The notes beneath the pieces are model-generated. The model saw only the letters and a program-made list of their open reading frames with translations. It had not been told where the DNA came from and did not search any database. From the NCBI GenBank assembly GCA_009779295.1, contig WREN01000148.1, forward strand, positions 1 through 6,099: a DNA stretch of 6,099 nt, in the 5' to 3' direction. This DNA comes from Oscillospiraceae bacterium (GTDB lineage Bacteria; Bacillota; Clostridia; Oscillospirales; CAG-272). Position 1 is the stretch's first letter. Each line of letters opens with the position of its first letter. Position numbers and translations under genes: made by a program. Below, piece by piece: positions 4,691 to 6,099 of the stretch.

Positions 4691-5503
4691 GTGGGTGGAA
4701 TAATATTGGTAACGTCCTGTAAAGGCGGCGTCGGAAAATCGACTGTCGCCGCGAATCTCAGTATGTTTCTTGCGTTATCGGGCTGCCGTACACTGCTGAT
4801 CGACTGTGATTTAAGTATGCGGTGCCTTGATTTAATTTTAGGGCTTGAGAGTTCTGTGATGTACGATTTATATGATGTTATGGTGCGGGATATAGCGTTC
4901 GGCAAAGCGATTGTAGTGTACGAGCGCGAACCGAATTTATCGTTCTGCGCCGCTCCGTTTAAATATGAACCGTCGGAAAAATTCACTCCGGAGAGTTTTG
5001 GGAAAGAAGTATCGGAGATAAAAGAATCCGCGCAATTTGAATATATCGTAATAGACACGGCGGCCGGGATCGGCATGTCATTGGACATGGCAGCGTACTC
5101 CGCTGATACCGCGTTAATTGTCGCGACGCACCATCCGGCGTCGATACGCGGCGCGGAACGCACAGGCGAATATTTGAATGCCGGAAATAATACAATATTG
5201 TATAAACGGCTTATTGTGAATTGTTTTGAACTCGGAACTGTCCCTGATATAATCGAGATAATCGACCATTCGTATTTGCAGCTGATCGGCGTGGTTCCGT
5301 ATTCGAAACAGCTTGCCAAAGAACAATATGCCGGTAGATTAGCGGATACATTGAACAAAACGGATTTTAACACGTATACGGCATTTGAAAATATTGCAGA
5401 GCGCATTCGGGGCGGGAATGTGCCGCTGATGAGCGGATTTAAGAATTATAAAAAGCAAAAGAAAGGATTGATTTTGACATATGGATATAGCGATCATAGC
5501 TGA
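4691..5503 (+). CDS. MinD-like P-loop ATPase (MinD/ParA family)
   Basis: This 270-aa protein starts at GTG, behind the near-perfect ribosome site GGAGGTGAG (4677-4685). The deviant Walker A motif is CKGGVGKST (residues 10-18, signature lysines 11 and 16), with Cys where MinD proteins usually have Gly before Lys11. The switch region LIDCDLSMRCLDLILGLE (36-53) keeps Asp38, Asp40 and the MinD-typical R-x-LDL. Walker B is YIVIDTAAGIG (118-128) with Asp122. These match MinD more than ParA/Soj. Such ATPases dimerise with ATP and bind the membrane or other scaffolds to place proteins in the cell. The C-terminus is rich in Lys then hydrophobic (KKQKKGLILTYGY) but is not a clear MinD-type amphipathic helix. 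No minC or minE is adjacent, so calling it the division-site MinD is unsafe. It overlaps the next gene by 23 bp. FlhG- or septum-related functions are alternatives. Confidence 0.85.
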   Translation: MGGIILVTSCKGGVGKSTVAANLSMFLALSGCRTLLIDCDLSMRCLDLILGLESSVMYDLYDVMVRDIAFGKAIVVYEREPNLSFCAAPFKYEPSEKFTPESFGKEVSEIKESAQFEYIVIDTAAGIGMSLDMAAYSADTALIVATHHPASIRGAERTGEYLNAGNNTILYKRLIVNCFELGTVPDIIEIIDHSYLQLIGVVPYSKQLAKEQYAGRLADTLNKTDFNTYTAFENIAERIRGGNVPLMSGFKNYKKQKKGLILTYGYSDHS

Positions 5504-5924
5504 CGACCAGAAAAGGGAGCTGATGATACAGTTCTGCATAGCGTATTGCGGTATACTCGCGAAACACACATTGTGCGCGACGGTTTCTACAGGCAAATAT
5601 ATAGAAACCACGACAGGTTTGAAATTCGAACGGATATTGTCCGACGTTCACGGCGGTTCGCAGCAGATAACGTCAAGAGTTTCCTTTGACGAAATAGATT
5701 TGGTGCTGATGTTCCGCGACCCCGGGACAATAAACGACGAGGGTAAGAACAGAACGGAAATGGAACTGCTCCGCATGTGCGATATGCACAACGTCCCCGT
5801 GGCGACGAACATAGCTACCGCCGAAGTATTGGTATGCGCGCTCGACCGTGGCGACCTTGACTGGCGCGAAGTCTTCAATCCGCGGTCAGAATACAATAAA
5901 CGCAGAAAGATACACAAAATATGA
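5481..5924 (+). CDS. Methylglyoxal synthase-like protein with altered active site
   Basis: This 147-aa protein aligns over its full length with methylglyoxal synthase (MgsA), which converts dihydroxyacetone phosphate to methylglyoxal and phosphate. The start MDIAIIADD matches Bacillus MKIALIAHD, and the phosphate-loop region ATVSTG (33-38), HGGSQQ (57-62), FRDP (78-81) and VPVATNIATAEVLV (105-118) follow in order. Several key residues differ from the E. coli enzyme: His19 is Asp8, the catalytic base Asp71 is Ser60, Gly66 is Asp55, Gly46 is Val35 and Lys23 is Arg12. The His98-x-x-Asp101 segment is replaced by a two-residue-longer NDEGKNRTEM (85-94). Asp20 and Asp91 remain. The C-terminus is basic (KRRKIHK). 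Normal synthase activity is therefore doubtful; a binding or regulatory MGS-domain role is likely. AAAGG (5462-5466) lies 14 nt before the ATG, inside the upstream gene, and the overlap suggests coupling. The alignment is from memory of the family. Confidence 0.82.
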   Translation: MDIAIIADDQKRELMIQFCIAYCGILAKHTLCATVSTGKYIETTTGLKFERILSDVHGGSQQITSRVSFDEIDLVLMFRDPGTINDEGKNRTEMELLRMCDMHNVPVATNIATAEVLVCALDRGDLDWREVFNPRSEYNKRRKIHKI

Positions 5925-6099
5925 TAGTTTATACACCGGGACGGCGAAATAAAGCGGCATTTATAATTTCGCTGATATTGTTTATATGTACGGCAGCCGC
6001 GCTTTGTTTCGGGGCGCTCGGAATAGGTCACCGTTTGGTGCTGCAATTGGTTGGGACGATAACGCTTACCTCAGGCGTATTCATCACGGGACGATACTC
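5921..6099 (+). CDS. Unrecognised membrane protein, 5' part only
   Basis: The frame opens with an ATG that overlaps the preceding stop in an ATGA arrangement (5921-5924), a hallmark of coupled translation. It stays open for 59 codons to the window edge. The start is basic (PGRRNK, residues 6-11), followed by a hydrophobic segment at about 12-35 and, after the short polar GHR, a second one at about 39-56. This predicts at least two membrane spans with the N-terminus inside by the positive-inside rule. I do not recognise the family. Its place behind the MinD-like and MGS-like genes suggests a membrane partner for them, but that is only context. Confidence 0.75.
   Translation, partial: MIVYTPGRRNKAAFIISLILFICTAAALCFGALGIGHRLVLQLVGTITLTSGVFITGRY

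Noticed and set aside
4651..5406. Long open frame on the minus strand opposite the MinD-like gene
   Set aside because: The plus-strand frame shows clear P-loop ATPase motifs, while the reverse frame shows no recognisable domain and lacks a ribosome site; it is a shadow of codon bias.

Overview
The window looks like chromosomal DNA of a low- to mid-GC Bacillota bacterium, most likely a Clostridia-type lineage. The clues are strong Shine-Dalgarno sites, TTG and GTG starts, consensus sigma-A promoters with extended -10 elements, Bacillus/Clostridium-like RsmA and GlyA proteins, a GTP-type PEP carboxykinase, a methylglyoxal-synthase-like gene next to a MinD-like gene (an association I recall from Clostridia), and a short Hol-Tox-type membrane peptide. 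The species cannot be fixed from this sequence.

Layout from left to right. (1) A minus-strand tRNA-Thr(CGU) with its own consensus promoter is divergent from rsmA, the 16S rRNA dimethyladenosine transferase, which starts with TTG. (2) pckG, GTP-dependent PEP carboxykinase, has its own promoter and a strong terminator. (3) The 459-bp gap between pckG and glyA is the most interesting part. It holds what reads as a complete type I toxin-antitoxin locus: a 34-aa single-span membrane peptide whose ribosome site sits in a leader hairpin, and a convergent ~90-nt antisense RNA that shares the toxin gene's terminator. The two promoters and the 5' ends of the two RNAs are inverted copies of each other. 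(4) glyA, serine hydroxymethyltransferase, has its own promoter and is followed by a short 10-bp-period triplicate repeat. (5) A promoter then drives a tightly overlapping run: a MinD-like ATPase, a methylglyoxal-synthase-like protein lacking several catalytic residues, and the start of an unrecognised membrane protein cut by the window edge.

How the genes fit together. rsmA (ribosome maturation), pckG (PEP/oxaloacetate balance) and glyA (one-carbon metabolism) are separate housekeeping units, each with its own signals. The toxin-antitoxin module sits self-contained between two of them. The last three genes overlap by 23 and 4 bp and so are probably translated in a coupled way. They suggest a membrane-linked or cell-organisation role rather than ordinary methylglyoxal metabolism, but this is inference.
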